The notes beneath the pieces are model-generated. The model was given only the letters and a program-made list of their open reading frames with translations. It was not told the origin of the DNA and made no database searches. Made by a program: the position numbers and the translations under genes. This document shows, in pieces, positions 34,684-42,773 of a stretch of DNA of 64,000 nt (the first letter of the stretch is position 1; each line of letters starts with the position of its first letter). The stretch is from Paenibacillus chitinolyticus NBRC 15660. GTDB taxonomy: Bacteria; Bacillota; Bacilli; Paenibacillales; NBRC-103111. Location of the stretch: positions 124,001 through 188,000 of the forward strand of contig NZ_BBJT01000008.1 in the NCBI RefSeq assembly GCF_000739915.1. The letters run 5' to 3'.

Positions 34684-35388
34684 TCAGAAAAATTGTACGC
34701 GTTTCGAAAGCGCGCCCGTCGGTACCGCGAACGCTTGAGCCCGCTTGAAGTTAGCCGGTGCGCCGCGCACGATCGTCAACGCTTTATAGTATTCGATGAA
34801 CGGAAATCCGTAAGTTTCACCGCGTGCGTAGGCATACACATTCATCGCTTTAACCCAAGTCTCGTATGCTTCATCGGGAATGTCAATAAAAATTTCCGGG
34901 TTGAAATCGTACGGATCTTCCCAGTTATCCGCGTAGTACAGATGGTTCGCATAGTGGGACGGAAGCTCGCGCTCGATCGTCTTCAATCCGGCATAAAAAC
35001 GCGCGTCATTGACAATATAATGCGTATTCGCGTGGTCTTTATGAATGCTGCCCTTCCAGTGGGTAAGAATGATATCCGGTTTCACTTCGCGGATCACATC
35101 CGCCACCTGGTATTTCACTTCTTCGTCGACGGGAAGCTCGGCGTCTTTGTAAGCCAGAAACTTGACGTCGGCTCCGACGATATCGGCGAATTTATGGGCT
35201 TCTTCGATTTTCTGCTTCGCATATTCTTCCGGAGTCAGGCGGGGATGCCCTTTCTCTCCCGGCGTCAGATGCAGGAAGGTGGCCTTATGACCGGCCTGCG
35301 TATATTTCGCGATCACGGCGCCCGCCGTCAAATCCAAGTCACCGGCATGACCGCCGATGGCCAAAATATGATGCTTTTGCTCTGTCAT
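34684..35388 (-). CDS. PIG-L/LmbE family deacetylase with altered metal motif
   Basis: A 234-residue PIG-L family protein, a zinc-dependent de-N-acetylase fold. The usual AHPDD(E) motif is replaced by GGHAGDLDLTAG: His14 and Asp17 match the metal ligands, but the residue matching the catalytic Asp base is Gly16. The second metal motif is HKDHANTH (116-123). The region GEKGHPRLTPEEYAKQKIEEA is typical of sugar-cluster PIG-L members. It sits between the AmiE-like hydrolase and murR in the muropeptide operon, so its substrate is probably GlcNAc, MurNAc or a phosphate or peptide derivative. Whether it is still a deacetylase is open. The start ATG 35388 has aaaggagcg upstream. Confidence 0.85.
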   Translation of the reverse strand: MTEQKHHILAIGGHAGDLDLTAGAVIAKYTQAGHKATFLHLTPGEKGHPRLTPEEYAKQKIEEAHKFADIVGADVKFLAYKDAELPVDEEVKYQVADVIREVKPDIILTHWKGSIHKDHANTHYIVNDARFYAGLKTIERELPSHYANHLYYADNWEDPYDFNPEIFIDIPDEAYETWVKAMNVYAYARGETYGFPFIEYYKALTIVRGAPANFKRAQAFAVPTGALSKRVQFF

Positions 35389-35432
35389 GTCAAATCGCTC
35401 CTTTGGGTTGGATTGCTCGGTTTACCGTCCAG

Positions 35433-36599
35433 TCAAAATTTATCATTCGTCACGACTGCTCCCGCAATCGCGTTATGCACGCAAGCGCGAAGCGCCGCTA
35501 CCGTTCGGCCGCGTCCGTAATAGACCCGGTTGGTCAGCAGCACGACGGCCAAATCCCGCTCGGGGTCCAGCCACAGGCTGGTGCCCGTGAAGCCCGTATG
35601 GCCGAAGCTGCGCGGCCCCATCCAGTCTCCCGAGGCATCCAGCGGGTCGCCCTTGAGCGCCCAGCCGAGGCCGCGGCTCGCGCCGGGGATGCTCTCCGTG
35701 AAGCTGCGCACGGAGGCAAGAGCCGCCGCCCGCGAGAGGAGACGCGGCCCGGGCGCTCCCGCCGCGTCATGACGCGCTCCGGCTGCCGGAGCGGGCACAA
35801 GCCCGCAGCCCAGCCACATGCGGGCATAGCGGACCAGGTCGCCGGCCGCTGCGAACAGCCCGGCGTGGCCGCTTACGCCGCCGAGGGCGCGGGCGTTCTC
35901 GTCGTGGACGACGCCGTGCAGGCGGACTCCTGTGGAGGCGTCGTACTCCGTCGGCGCTATGTCCGCCGCCCGCCCGGCAGGCGGGCAGAACCCGGCGCTG
36001 TCCATGCCCAGCGGCCCGAAGATTTTGACGCGTGCCGCCTCGTTCAGCGGCACGCCCAGCATCTCCTCGGCTATGCGGCCGAGGGTCATGTAGCCGACGT
36101 CGCTGTATGCCATCCGCGCGCCGGGTTTGGCCTGCAGCGGGGTGCGGTACACCGTCTGCCACATCTCTTCCCGCGTCAGATGCGACGCGTGCAGATTGAC
36201 AAGCGGCGGAAGTCCCGACGTATGCGTCAGAAGCTGGCCTACCGTGACTTCTTCTTTGCCGCCGCTGGCAAACTCCGGCAGCAAGGAAGCCGCCGGTGTA
36301 TTCAGGGTCAGCCTGCCCTCGTCAATGAGCCCGAGCACCAGCGGCAGCGTTACGGTCACCTTGGTGAGCGAGGCGCAGTCGTACAGGGTGCCCGCATGTA
36401 CCGGCGCCGGATCGGGGCCGTCCGGATCGGCGTGACCCGCCGCGTAGACGAGCTCCTCGTCTCCGCGGACGACGGCCAGCACCGCCCCGGGAGTAACGCC
36501 TGCCGCGATCTCGCGGTCAACAGCCCGGCATGCGGCGATTACCCCTTCCGGCGAAAGGCCCAGCGCCGAAGCCCCGGAAGCGGCCGCCTCATACCCCAT
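35433..36599 (-). CDS. Serine hydrolase of the beta-lactamase/AmiE (YbbE) type
   Basis: A 388-residue penicillin-binding-protein fold enzyme. Active-site motifs: S77-L-T-K80 (YDCASLTKV), Y165-S-D167 (MAYSDVGY) and HTG near residue 330 (SFGHTGFTGTSLW), as in class C beta-lactamase relatives. No signal peptide is evident with this start. ATG 36599 is chosen because ggagg lies 9 bases before it; it overlaps the namZ stop by 11 bases, so the two are translationally coupled. In Bacillus subtilis the equivalent neighbour of ybbC/namZ is amiE, an N-acetylmuramyl-L-alanine amidase, and the same job, stripping peptides from muropeptides, is likely here. The lack of an export signal, if real, would mean cytoplasmic action. 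GC and Ala content are high. Confidence 0.8.
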   Translation of the reverse strand: MGYEAAASGASALGLSPEGVIAACRAVDREIAAGVTPGAVLAVVRGDEELVYAAGHADPDGPDPAPVHAGTLYDCASLTKVTVTLPLVLGLIDEGRLTLNTPAASLLPEFASGGKEEVTVGQLLTHTSGLPPLVNLHASHLTREEMWQTVYRTPLQAKPGARMAYSDVGYMTLGRIAEEMLGVPLNEAARVKIFGPLGMDSAGFCPPAGRAADIAPTEYDASTGVRLHGVVHDENARALGGVSGHAGLFAAAGDLVRYARMWLGCGLVPAPAAGARHDAAGAPGPRLLSRAAALASVRSFTESIPGASRGLGWALKGDPLDASGDWMGPRSFGHTGFTGTSLWLDPERDLAVVLLTNRVYYGRGRTVAALRACVHNAIAGAVVTNDKF

Positions 36600-37809
36600 T
36601 GCCGCGAGCCTCCGCGGCGGAAGCCGCTGCTGCCGCTTCCGGTCCATAGAGCAGATACTTGCTGCGAATGCCGGCCCATTCCTTCCCGTCGCGTTCCCAG
36701 GAAGCGATAATCGCTTCCAGAGCGCCGGGCTCGTGCAGGGTCAGGCGAATCCGGTCGCTCCCGCTCAGCAAGTCGATGAAGGTGGACTGGCCTTCCTTGA
36801 AAGGCGCCAGCCATTCGAATTCACCCGGATGTAGCCTTTGGATGCAGCTCAGCAAGTGAAGGCCGGTGACGGCCGATTTGTACACGCTCGGGTCGGTAAC
36901 GAACGTCATCACGCCGTTGCACAACTGACCGGCATGCTTCGAGAAGGTCGGCGTAAACGTGACCGGGTGGAACCGGACGCCGGGAAGATTCAAGGCATTC
37001 AGCTCGCGGCAGGTTTCCTCCGCCTTCAACCAAGGCGCTCCCACCTGCTCGAAAGGCTTGGTCGTTCCCCGTCCTTCCGACAGGTTCGTTCCTTCGAACA
37101 GACAGTGCCCCGCGTAAATCCGGACCGTATCCATGGTCGGCATGTTCGGGGACGGCGGAAGCCACGGCAGCCCGGTATCGGGATATTCCATCTCCCGCTC
37201 CCAGCCTTCCATCTTGACGACATACAGCTCGCAAGGCGTCTTCATTTGATCGGCCGCCAGCAGAGCGAATTCGCCGATGGTCATGCCGGTGCGGGCGGGC
37301 ATTATCCACGCGCCTACCATCGACAGCAGGCTTTCGTCCAGCAGGCCGCCTTCCCACTCAAGTCCGCCCAGCGGATTGGGACGGTCCAGCACAACCACGC
37401 GGACACCGGCTTCGGCGCAGGCTTCGAGTGTATAGATCAGCGTGCTGAGATACGTGTAAAACCGGACGCCGAGATCCTGGATGTCGAAAACCATCGCCTG
37501 AAGCCCCGAAAGCATGTCAGCCGTCGGTTTTTTATGCTTGCCATACAGGCTGTAAACCGGAATCCCGAGCTCCGGATCGATTTCATCCTCGAATCGGACG
37601 CCTGCCTGACGTTCCCCCCGGATACCGTGCTCGCAAGCGAATAAAGCGCCGAGCTCCGCTTCATCCAATGCAGCGCAAACCTGAATAGTGGACTGAAAGT
37701 CGCGGTTGATTCCCGTCGGATTCGTCAGCAGTCCGAATTTACGGCCCTTGAGCAACGCCGGCGCCATTTCCGGAAACCGGTCGGCTCCCGTTTTCACCTT
37801 CCCTTGCAT
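36589..37809 (-). CDS. namZ: Exo-beta-N-acetylmuramidase NamZ (DUF1343/YbbC)
   Basis: A 406-residue protein of the DUF1343 (GH171) family, which releases terminal MurNAc from peptidoglycan fragments. Signature blocks: GRKFGLLTNPTGINRD, LFACEHGIRGERQAG (a conserved active-site EHG), SLYGKHKKPTADML, DIQDLGVRFYTYLSTL, LDRPNPLGG, LPWLPPSPNMPTMDTVRIYA and GTNLSEGRGTTKPFEQVG. The start ATG 37809 follows ggggaggg; the frame extends 25 codons further up without features. No clear signal peptide is present, unlike the exported Bacillus subtilis enzyme, so substrate may be processed inside the cell. First gene of the four-gene leftward operon with a sigma-A promoter, an RpiR-type operator and a cre site. 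Confidence 0.9.
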   Translation of the reverse strand: MQGKVKTGADRFPEMAPALLKGRKFGLLTNPTGINRDFQSTIQVCAALDEAELGALFACEHGIRGERQAGVRFEDEIDPELGIPVYSLYGKHKKPTADMLSGLQAMVFDIQDLGVRFYTYLSTLIYTLEACAEAGVRVVVLDRPNPLGGLEWEGGLLDESLLSMVGAWIMPARTGMTIGEFALLAADQMKTPCELYVVKMEGWEREMEYPDTGLPWLPPSPNMPTMDTVRIYAGHCLFEGTNLSEGRGTTKPFEQVGAPWLKAEETCRELNALNLPGVRFHPVTFTPTFSKHAGQLCNGVMTFVTDPSVYKSAVTGLHLLSCIQRLHPGEFEWLAPFKEGQSTFIDLLSGSDRIRLTLHEPGALEAIIASWERDGKEWAGIRSKYLLYGPEAAAAASAAEARGNGV

Positions 37810-37860
37810 GAGGTTCCCTCCCCTGTTGGATAATAAAATGGGATTTTCTTTTCCAATTAT

Positions 37861-37875
37861 CTGTAACCGCTTTCT
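37861..37875. promoter_or_regulatory. CcpA binding site (cre) at the namZ operon start site
   Basis: TGTAACCGCTTTCT (37862-37875) fits the 14-base core TGNAANCGNWNNCW completely. It begins about eight bases past the leftward -10, so CcpA would block initiation when glucose is present. Confidence 0.65.
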
Positions 37876-37882
37876 ATGTGCC

Positions 37883-37911
37883 ATTATACCGTTTACGAAA
37901 TTTTATTTCAA
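37883..37911 (-). promoter_or_regulatory. Sigma-A promoter of the namZ operon
   Basis: Minus strand TTGAAA (37906-37911), 17-base spacer, TATAAT (37883-37888). The operator palindrome overlaps its -35 and spacer. Confidence 0.75.
37897..37909. promoter_or_regulatory. RpiR/MurR-type operator, copy 1
   Basis: GAAATTTTATTTC, arms GAAAT/ATTTC around TTT, lying within the namZ promoter. Two near copies follow at 37928 and 38023. Confidence 0.6.
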
Positions 37912-37927
37912 TTATTTTTTACTATAT

Positions 37928-37940
37928 AAAATTTTGTTTC
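37928..37940. promoter_or_regulatory. RpiR/MurR-type operator, copy 2
   Basis: AAAATTTTGTTTC, 11 of 13 bases identical to copy 1. Confidence 0.45.
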
Positions 37941-38022
37941 CCGTGCATTTTAAAGAAACTTCCCTTTATAAACAGGTAATTTAGGCCCTTCGGATAAATG
38001 ACCCGCCGGTCTCTTTTCAATC

Positions 38023-38035
38023 AAAATTTTATTTC
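38023..38035. promoter_or_regulatory. RpiR/MurR-type operator, copy 3
   Basis: AAAATTTTATTTC, 12 of 13 bases identical to copy 1, about 30 bases upstream of the rightward promoter. Confidence 0.55.
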
Positions 38036-38064
38036 AGAAATTTTAAAAATATATAAACTTTTAT

Positions 38065-38094
38065 TTTACAATCTTCCTGTGCTTCCGCTATACT
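38065..38094 (+). promoter_or_regulatory. Sigma-A promoter of the kinase-murQ-GNAT operon
   Basis: TTTACA (38065-38070), 18-base spacer, TATACT (38089-38094). The leader to the kinase start is about 220 bases and shows no obvious riboswitch. Confidence 0.6.
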
Positions 38095-38322
38095 ATTGTC
38101 AGGGACTTCAACTGCATTCCCCTTTTTTTCCTCCGGTTTCCACGCCACACTTTTCCTTGACGGCCTGGAACTTCTTTTTATGTTTGCCTTACAGTCGTTC
38201 TCGACAGCGAATATCCCGAACCCGCCCGGCTCTGACTGCGGCAGGCAATCGGCCTAGTTTTATACATCATGCTGGCATTCCTTCATTTTTCCACAAAACT
38301 AACGGAAGAAAAGGTGACTCCC

Positions 38323-39264
38323 ATGGATTATGTCATCGGCCTTGACGGCGGCGGCACCAAAACCGAAGCCCTCGCAATCGACTTGAGCGGCGCAGAGCTC
38401 GGCACCTGGACGGGCGGCCCGGGAAATCCTCACGCCGTTACTTTCGCAACCGCTTCGGCGGAGCTCGGTCGGCTCCTCACCACGGTCAAAGATGCTCTGC
38501 CGGGACGCAGATGCCTGGCCGTTTGCGCCGGCCTGGCCGGAGTAGACACCGCCGAGGAACGGAGCACAATGGAGCGGTATCTGACCCAAACGCTTACGGG
38601 AAGTGCTTACGAGGGTGTATCTCTACTGATTAAAAACGACGCCGAAATTGCGCTGAAAGCCGCCCTCGGCTCCAGCCAAGGCATCATCGCCATTGCAGGC
38701 ACCGGTTCCATCATTTACGCCTTCGATTCCGAAGGGAATAAGTACCGTGCCGGAGGCTGGGGGCATCTGCTCGGCGATCAAGGCAGCGGCTACGACATCG
38801 GGCTCTCCGTTCTCCAAACCGTCATGAAAAGCTACGACGGCGTACTTCCCGCAACCATCCTTACGGAAGCCGTTCTTCAAAAACACGGCATCCGGGACGC
38901 ATCGGAGCTGCGCGGAATCGTTTATCAGCCAGGCGTGCAGAAGGCCCAGATTGCCGAGCATGCGGAGTTCGCAGTCCGTGCGGCGGCGGCGGGGGATAAG
39001 CTCGCTCGTCAAATCATCGTGCGTTCAGCCGAAGATCTCGCCGACCTCGTCGTTGCGCTCCGAAACCGCCACCCTGAGCTTGACCGTCTGAAAATCGGCG
39101 CGGCCGGGTCGATTTTCGCGTACTGTCCGCTCTTCTACGATACTTTCCGGGTGAGCGTATCGCAGGAAGACGATTTATCGGACGTCGTCTTGTCCGGCCG
39201 CCGCTCATCTGCAGGCGCCGCCGATTACGCCAGGGAGCTTGCGGCCTCCCAAGGGGCGAAATAA
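38323..39264 (+). CDS. Amino sugar kinase, BadF/BadG/BcrA/BcrD family (GlcNAc/MurNAc kinase)
   Basis: A 313-residue ASKHA-fold kinase. MDYVIGLDGGGTKTEALAID holds the phosphate-1 loop (DGGGTKT); later blocks are KNDAEIALKAAL, GIIAIAGTGSIIYAF (phosphate-2/adenosine region) and AGGWGHLLGDQGSGYDIG, all typical of the GlcNAc kinase/MurK branch. ATG 38323 is preferred to an upstream in-frame ATG at 38269 because aaaggtga precedes it and the kinase motif starts immediately. It heads the operon with murQ. It probably phosphorylates MurNAc and/or GlcNAc released by NamZ and related enzymes, making MurNAc 6-phosphate for MurQ; since no PTS is encoded here, this kinase route would replace MurP. Whether it is MurK-like (C1 and C6) is unknown. 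Confidence 0.88.
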   Translation: MDYVIGLDGGGTKTEALAIDLSGAELGTWTGGPGNPHAVTFATASAELGRLLTTVKDALPGRRCLAVCAGLAGVDTAEERSTMERYLTQTLTGSAYEGVSLLIKNDAEIALKAALGSSQGIIAIAGTGSIIYAFDSEGNKYRAGGWGHLLGDQGSGYDIGLSVLQTVMKSYDGVLPATILTEAVLQKHGIRDASELRGIVYQPGVQKAQIAEHAEFAVRAAAAGDKLARQIIVRSAEDLADLVVALRNRHPELDRLKIGAAGSIFAYCPLFYDTFRVSVSQEDDLSDVVLSGRRSSAGAADYARELAASQGAK

Positions 39265-39329
39265 GCGGCCGCCACGTATGCCGCGTTGCGACCGTCTTTA
39301 TATCCCTTTTTAACTATCGGAGGTACCTT

Positions 39330-40244
39330 ATGAAAGAAAATATACACAGTCTCACGACCGAGCAGCAAAATCCCCGGACCCGCCAACTGGACCAGAGATC
39401 TGCTTTGGATATCGTCACGCTGATCAACCAGGAGGATTTAACCGTCGCGGAAACGGTCCGGCAGGTGCTTCCGGCCGTGGCCGAAGCAGTTGATTGGATC
39501 ACGCAGCGGCTTTCCGCGGGCGGCAGGCTCTTCTACTTCGGGGCGGGAACAAGCGGCAGGCTCGGAATTCTTGACGCATCCGAATGCCCGCCTACTTACG
39601 GGACCGATCCCAAGCTGATTCAGGGAATCATTGCGGGGGGACCCGATGCGATTTTGAAAGCGGTCGAGGGAGCGGAAGACAGCGAACAGCTCGGACGCGA
39701 CGATGCGGATGCCTGCGGCGTCAGTTCCAAGGATGTCGTTGTCGGCATCGCGGCAAGCGGCAGAACGCCCTACGTGATCGGCGCCATGAAGCGCGCCCGC
39801 GAACAAGGGGCTAAAGTTATCGCCTTGTGCAACAACCACGGCACCCCGATGGCGGCCATCGCCGATCTGGCCATTGAGCCAGTTGTCGGTCCCGAGGTTG
39901 TCCTCGGGTCGACCCGCATGAAAGCGGGCACCGCTCAGAAAATGGTGCTGAACATGCTCACGACGGCCTCGATGGTACGGCTCGGCAAAGTTTATGATAA
40001 TCTGATGGTGGACGTTCAGCCCTCCAACTACAAACTGGTCGAACGCGCCAAACGCCTCATTGCGATGGCAACGGGCTCGGACAGCGAAGAAATTTCCCGG
40101 GCTTATGCCGAATCGCAAGGCCACGTCAAAACCGCCATCGTCATGATTCTCGCTAAAATGTCCTATGAAGAAGCTTCCCGCCGATTACAGGAAACCGGCG
40201 GTAAAGTCCGCATGGCGGTTGAATCGTCCGAAAGTGCCTCATAA
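39330..40244 (+). CDS. murQ: N-acetylmuramic acid 6-phosphate etherase
   Basis: A 304-residue SIS-domain lyase that splits the D-lactyl ether of MurNAc 6-phosphate to give GlcNAc 6-phosphate. Diagnostic blocks: TTEQQNPRTRQLDQRSALDI at the N-terminus, GGRLFYFGAGTSGRLGILDA and SECPPTYGT with the catalytic Glu, IAGGPDAILKAVEGAEDS, VVVGIAASGRTPYVIGA, and GPEVVLGSTRMKAGTAQKMV. The C-terminal helical UBA-like tail is complete. Cytoplasmic. It lies 65 bases after the kinase gene with a strong ggaggt site, so cotranscription is likely. Identification is secure. Confidence 0.97.
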   Translation: MKENIHSLTTEQQNPRTRQLDQRSALDIVTLINQEDLTVAETVRQVLPAVAEAVDWITQRLSAGGRLFYFGAGTSGRLGILDASECPPTYGTDPKLIQGIIAGGPDAILKAVEGAEDSEQLGRDDADACGVSSKDVVVGIAASGRTPYVIGAMKRAREQGAKVIALCNNHGTPMAAIADLAIEPVVGPEVVLGSTRMKAGTAQKMVLNMLTTASMVRLGKVYDNLMVDVQPSNYKLVERAKRLIAMATGSDSEEISRAYAESQGHVKTAIVMILAKMSYEEASRRLQETGGKVRMAVESSESAS

Positions 40245-40270
40245 GCGTTTATTTCTCAGCGAAAGGTTGC

Positions 40271-41590
40271 ATGCACATGAATGTCCGCTTAGTGAAACCT
40301 GATGAAATGACCGAAGCCGCGACGCTTGCCGACTCGATTTTCCGGGACGGCGAGCAGGTATCGATGGCCGCCGGCTTCCCTTATTTGTTCTCCGCCGTCA
40401 CTTCCTCCTCGTTCGGAGCTTATGGAGAAGACGGCCGCATGACGGCTTTTATGGGATTGCTCCCGTCCGCCGTCCGGATCGGCGCCTCGGAGCTGAACGT
40501 ATTCTCCGTCGGCGCGGTCTGCACGGCCCCGGAAGCACGGGGCCACGGGGTTGCCGGCCAGCTGCTCGATGCCGTGAAGGATCAAGTCGCCGAATCGGAC
40601 GGCGACCTGATCCTCGTGTCCGGCACGAGAAGCCTATACACGCGCGCAGGCTGCCGCGAGTTCGGGACGATCCGGCGTTACACGCTTACGCCGGAAATGG
40701 CTCCGGCGCTTCGGGAAGCAGCCAATGAGGCTGCGCAAGCCGGCGTAAGCGATGGCGGCACGTCCTCGCAGACGGGTGCGGATGCCTCTGCCTGTGCGGC
40801 CTCGCAGGCCGCCGCAGGCGCTTCCCGTGGCACGGATGCGGCCGGACCGCTCCGCTGCCGGGAATGGACGCGCAGCGACCTGCCCGCTCTGGCCAAGCTG
40901 GCCTCTTCCCGCGAAGTCGCCTTCGAGCAGAGCCAGTGGGACCTGGCCATGCTCATTGACGCGCAGGCTTACGCGAGATGCGTGAAGCTGGGGCACCGCG
41001 TCTACGTTGCGGAACGCGGAGGCGTCCCCGCCGCGTTCCTGGTCGCCGCGCTGCCGGGTGGCCTCCGTCCGAAGATGACGCCGTTCGCCATCGAGTGGGC
41101 GGGCGAGCCTTCGGCCGTAGCCGCTCTGCTCGCGCATGCGCTGGAGACAGCGGCACCGGAGAAGCTGGACGTGCTCGCTTCCCGGCACGATGCCGGACTG
41201 GCCGCTTTGCTGCAGAAGCACGCTCCGCATGCGGACGAGCGGATCCTGGGCACCGTCTATGTACCCGATGCGGCCAGCCTTTTCCACCGGCTGAAGCCGT
41301 ACTTGGCCGCTCTTCAGCCTGAAAAAGCCGCCCTGCTGGAAGCCGGCACCGGCGCAGCCGAACGCGGCATCCGGCTGTCCTATCCGGGTCTGGACGACTT
41401 GGAGCTGGATGCGGACGCTTGGATCGCGCTTCTGTTCGACGGTCCGTTCTTATTGCCGGGAGAGGAAGCGGGGGCGGACGCAAATGCGGCGCCGGTCCTT
41501 CCCGAAGGTACACCGGCACAATGGCGTGAGGCGCTGACAGATCTGTTCCCTGTCCCGTTTCCGTCGACCTCGGGCCTCAATTATATCTGA
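40271..41590 (+). CDS. GNAT family N-acetyltransferase (Eis-like architecture)
   Basis: A 439-residue protein with an N-terminal GNAT domain: NVFSVGAVCTAPEARGHGVA and GQLLDAV form the acetyl-CoA binding motif A, followed by LVSGTRSLYTRAGCREFGTI. A long Ala/Ser-rich, high-GC insert (about 155-190) separates it from a second GNAT-like half (KLASSREVAFEQSQWDLAML, VYVAERGGVPAAFLVAALPG) and a C-terminal sterol-carrier-like tail, which recalls the Eis type. It follows murQ by 26 bases and is the third gene of the operon, so an amino sugar or muropeptide amine is a possible acceptor. A second ATG six bases downstream (40277) is an equally possible start. Confidence 0.85.
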   Translation: MHMNVRLVKPDEMTEAATLADSIFRDGEQVSMAAGFPYLFSAVTSSSFGAYGEDGRMTAFMGLLPSAVRIGASELNVFSVGAVCTAPEARGHGVAGQLLDAVKDQVAESDGDLILVSGTRSLYTRAGCREFGTIRRYTLTPEMAPALREAANEAAQAGVSDGGTSSQTGADASACAASQAAAGASRGTDAAGPLRCREWTRSDLPALAKLASSREVAFEQSQWDLAMLIDAQAYARCVKLGHRVYVAERGGVPAAFLVAALPGGLRPKMTPFAIEWAGEPSAVAALLAHALETAAPEKLDVLASRHDAGLAALLQKHAPHADERILGTVYVPDAASLFHRLKPYLAALQPEKAALLEAGTGAAERGIRLSYPGLDDLELDADAWIALLFDGPFLLPGEEAGADANAAPVLPEGTPAQWREALTDLFPVPFPSTSGLNYI

Positions 41591-41664
41591 CGCGCGCGTA
41601 CCGTTTTCCCGTCGATACCGGCTTTCAGCCTAACCGGCGGGGTACACGGCAGTGTGCAGCCAAT

Positions 41665-41700
41665 AAAAGCGCCAACCCTTAACGGGCCGGCGCTTTTTTT
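41665..41700 (+). terminator. Terminator of the kinase-murQ-GNAT operon
   Basis: AAAAGCGCC...GGCGCTTTTTTT stem-loop with inner CCC/GGG pairing. Confidence 0.8.
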
Positions 41701-41823
41701 CGTTCCAATTCAACTATGATGTTCACCGCAAGCGTACAAACATATGCTTCTTGTACAAAACTCTCCGTTCGCAAAAGGTTTCTCGCGAACACCGGTTTTG
41801 ATCACACCGCCCGCACGGTTTGA

Positions 41824-41859
41824 ACTGCTGTTTGTACTGCTGTTTGTACTACTGTTTGT
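41824..41859. repeat. Three tandem copies of a 12-base unit
   Basis: actgctgtttgt, actgctgtttgt, actactgtttgt. The unit is a multiple of three; in one minus-strand frame it reads as NSST repeats. Confidence 0.9.
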
Positions 41860-41875
41860 AACGTTTACTCTGTAT

Positions 41876-41902
41876 GCATTACTTGCATTACTTGCATTAC
41901 TT
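41876..41902. repeat. Three tandem copies of a 9-base unit
   Basis: gcattactt repeated exactly three times, 17 bases from the 12-base array. In one minus-strand frame it encodes SNA repeats. Confidence 0.9.
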
Positions 41903-41966
41903 GCGTAGCTTATATTGCTTGCGCTTCCGTGCGACTTGCTTTTCACACCCCGTGCTTGCCGTAACG

Positions 41967-42653
41967 CTAACGTTCCCCGCGCGTGCACGCCAGAACGAAA
42001 ATGCCCTCGCCCGCTCCGTTTGCAGCGGCCATCATCCGGCCCTTCCGGCTTATCCGGCGTGCGGGAAGCAGCCGGACGGAACCTTTTCTGTCCAGCATAA
42101 GCACGTTTATAGCCCTGTCCGGTTCCAGACCTTCCGGCAGCGGCAGAGCCAGCTCTATAGCCTGCAGGTCCTCCGACTTCATTTTCTGATCCCCACAGGA
42201 AACGGTGACGGCAAACCCGACAGGCTCCGAAAGAAGCAGGTATCGTCCTGCACCCGCCTCCCCGGTCAATAAGGCATCCCGTTCTTTTCGGCCCATGCTA
42301 ATCTCGAACGAAACAGTCATCTCCGACAGCCGGACTCCCGGAACAAACTGTCCCGCGGCCGCACCAATACCGATTTGACCGGCGGGAATGCGGAAACTTC
42401 CGGCCCCAGTATCCAGTTCGATGAATGCTTCCCATAATCGGAGCAGCCCGATCATATCCCCGGCTATGCTCACGGATGCGTTTTCCACTTGCTGCGGCAG
42501 GTTCACATGAACATCCCATACAGCGTTAGAAAAGGAGGAGGGCTGTCCTCCGTTATATTCCCCGCCCGGCTTCGCCTGCACAATAGTTTGCTCTCCCTTC
42601 ACTATAGCTTGTCGAGTCTCGATGCCTCCATCCGGCACAAAAACTCGCGGCAA
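41967..42653 (-). pseudogene. Fragment resembling the spacer region of S-layer (SLH) proteins
   Basis: A 228-codon open frame. AVWDVHVNLPQQVENASVSI, ELDTGAGSFRIPAGQIGIGA, EMTVSFEISMGRK and RAINVLMLDRKGSVRLLPAR follow the pattern of the domain that precedes the SLH triplet in many Paenibacillus surface proteins. There is no signal peptide, no ribosome binding site at the possible TTG start (42653), and no SLH domain after it. The frame stops in a zone of short tandem repeats; a Ser/Asn-rich overlapping frame (41710-41988) could be the frameshifted linker. It is best read as the decayed middle of a larger surface protein gene, although a small independent gene cannot be excluded. Confidence 0.45.
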
Positions 42654-42681
42654 GTTTACTAAGAGCGAATGAAATTATCCA

Positions 42682-42720
42682 TTAACTTAAGTTAACTTGG
42701 AGCTTGTTTTTTTATATAAT
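42682..42720 (+). promoter_or_regulatory. Promoter of the LuxR/MalT-type regulator with overlapping 14-base palindrome
   Basis: TTAACT (42692-42697), 17-base spacer and TATAAT (42715-42720). The perfect palindrome TTAACTTAAGTTAA (42682-42695) overlaps the -35 element, a good place for an autoregulatory site. Confidence 0.55.
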
Positions 42721-42773
42721 GATACAAAACAGATTGGAAACGACCGCGGCCGTCTGCCGCTTCCGGAGGACTT

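Noticed and set aside
41710-41988. 92-codon minus-strand frame with Ser/Asn repeats as an independent gene
   Set aside because: No start signal, composed mostly of DNA tandem repeats; mentioned only as a possible shifted linker of the S-layer fragment.
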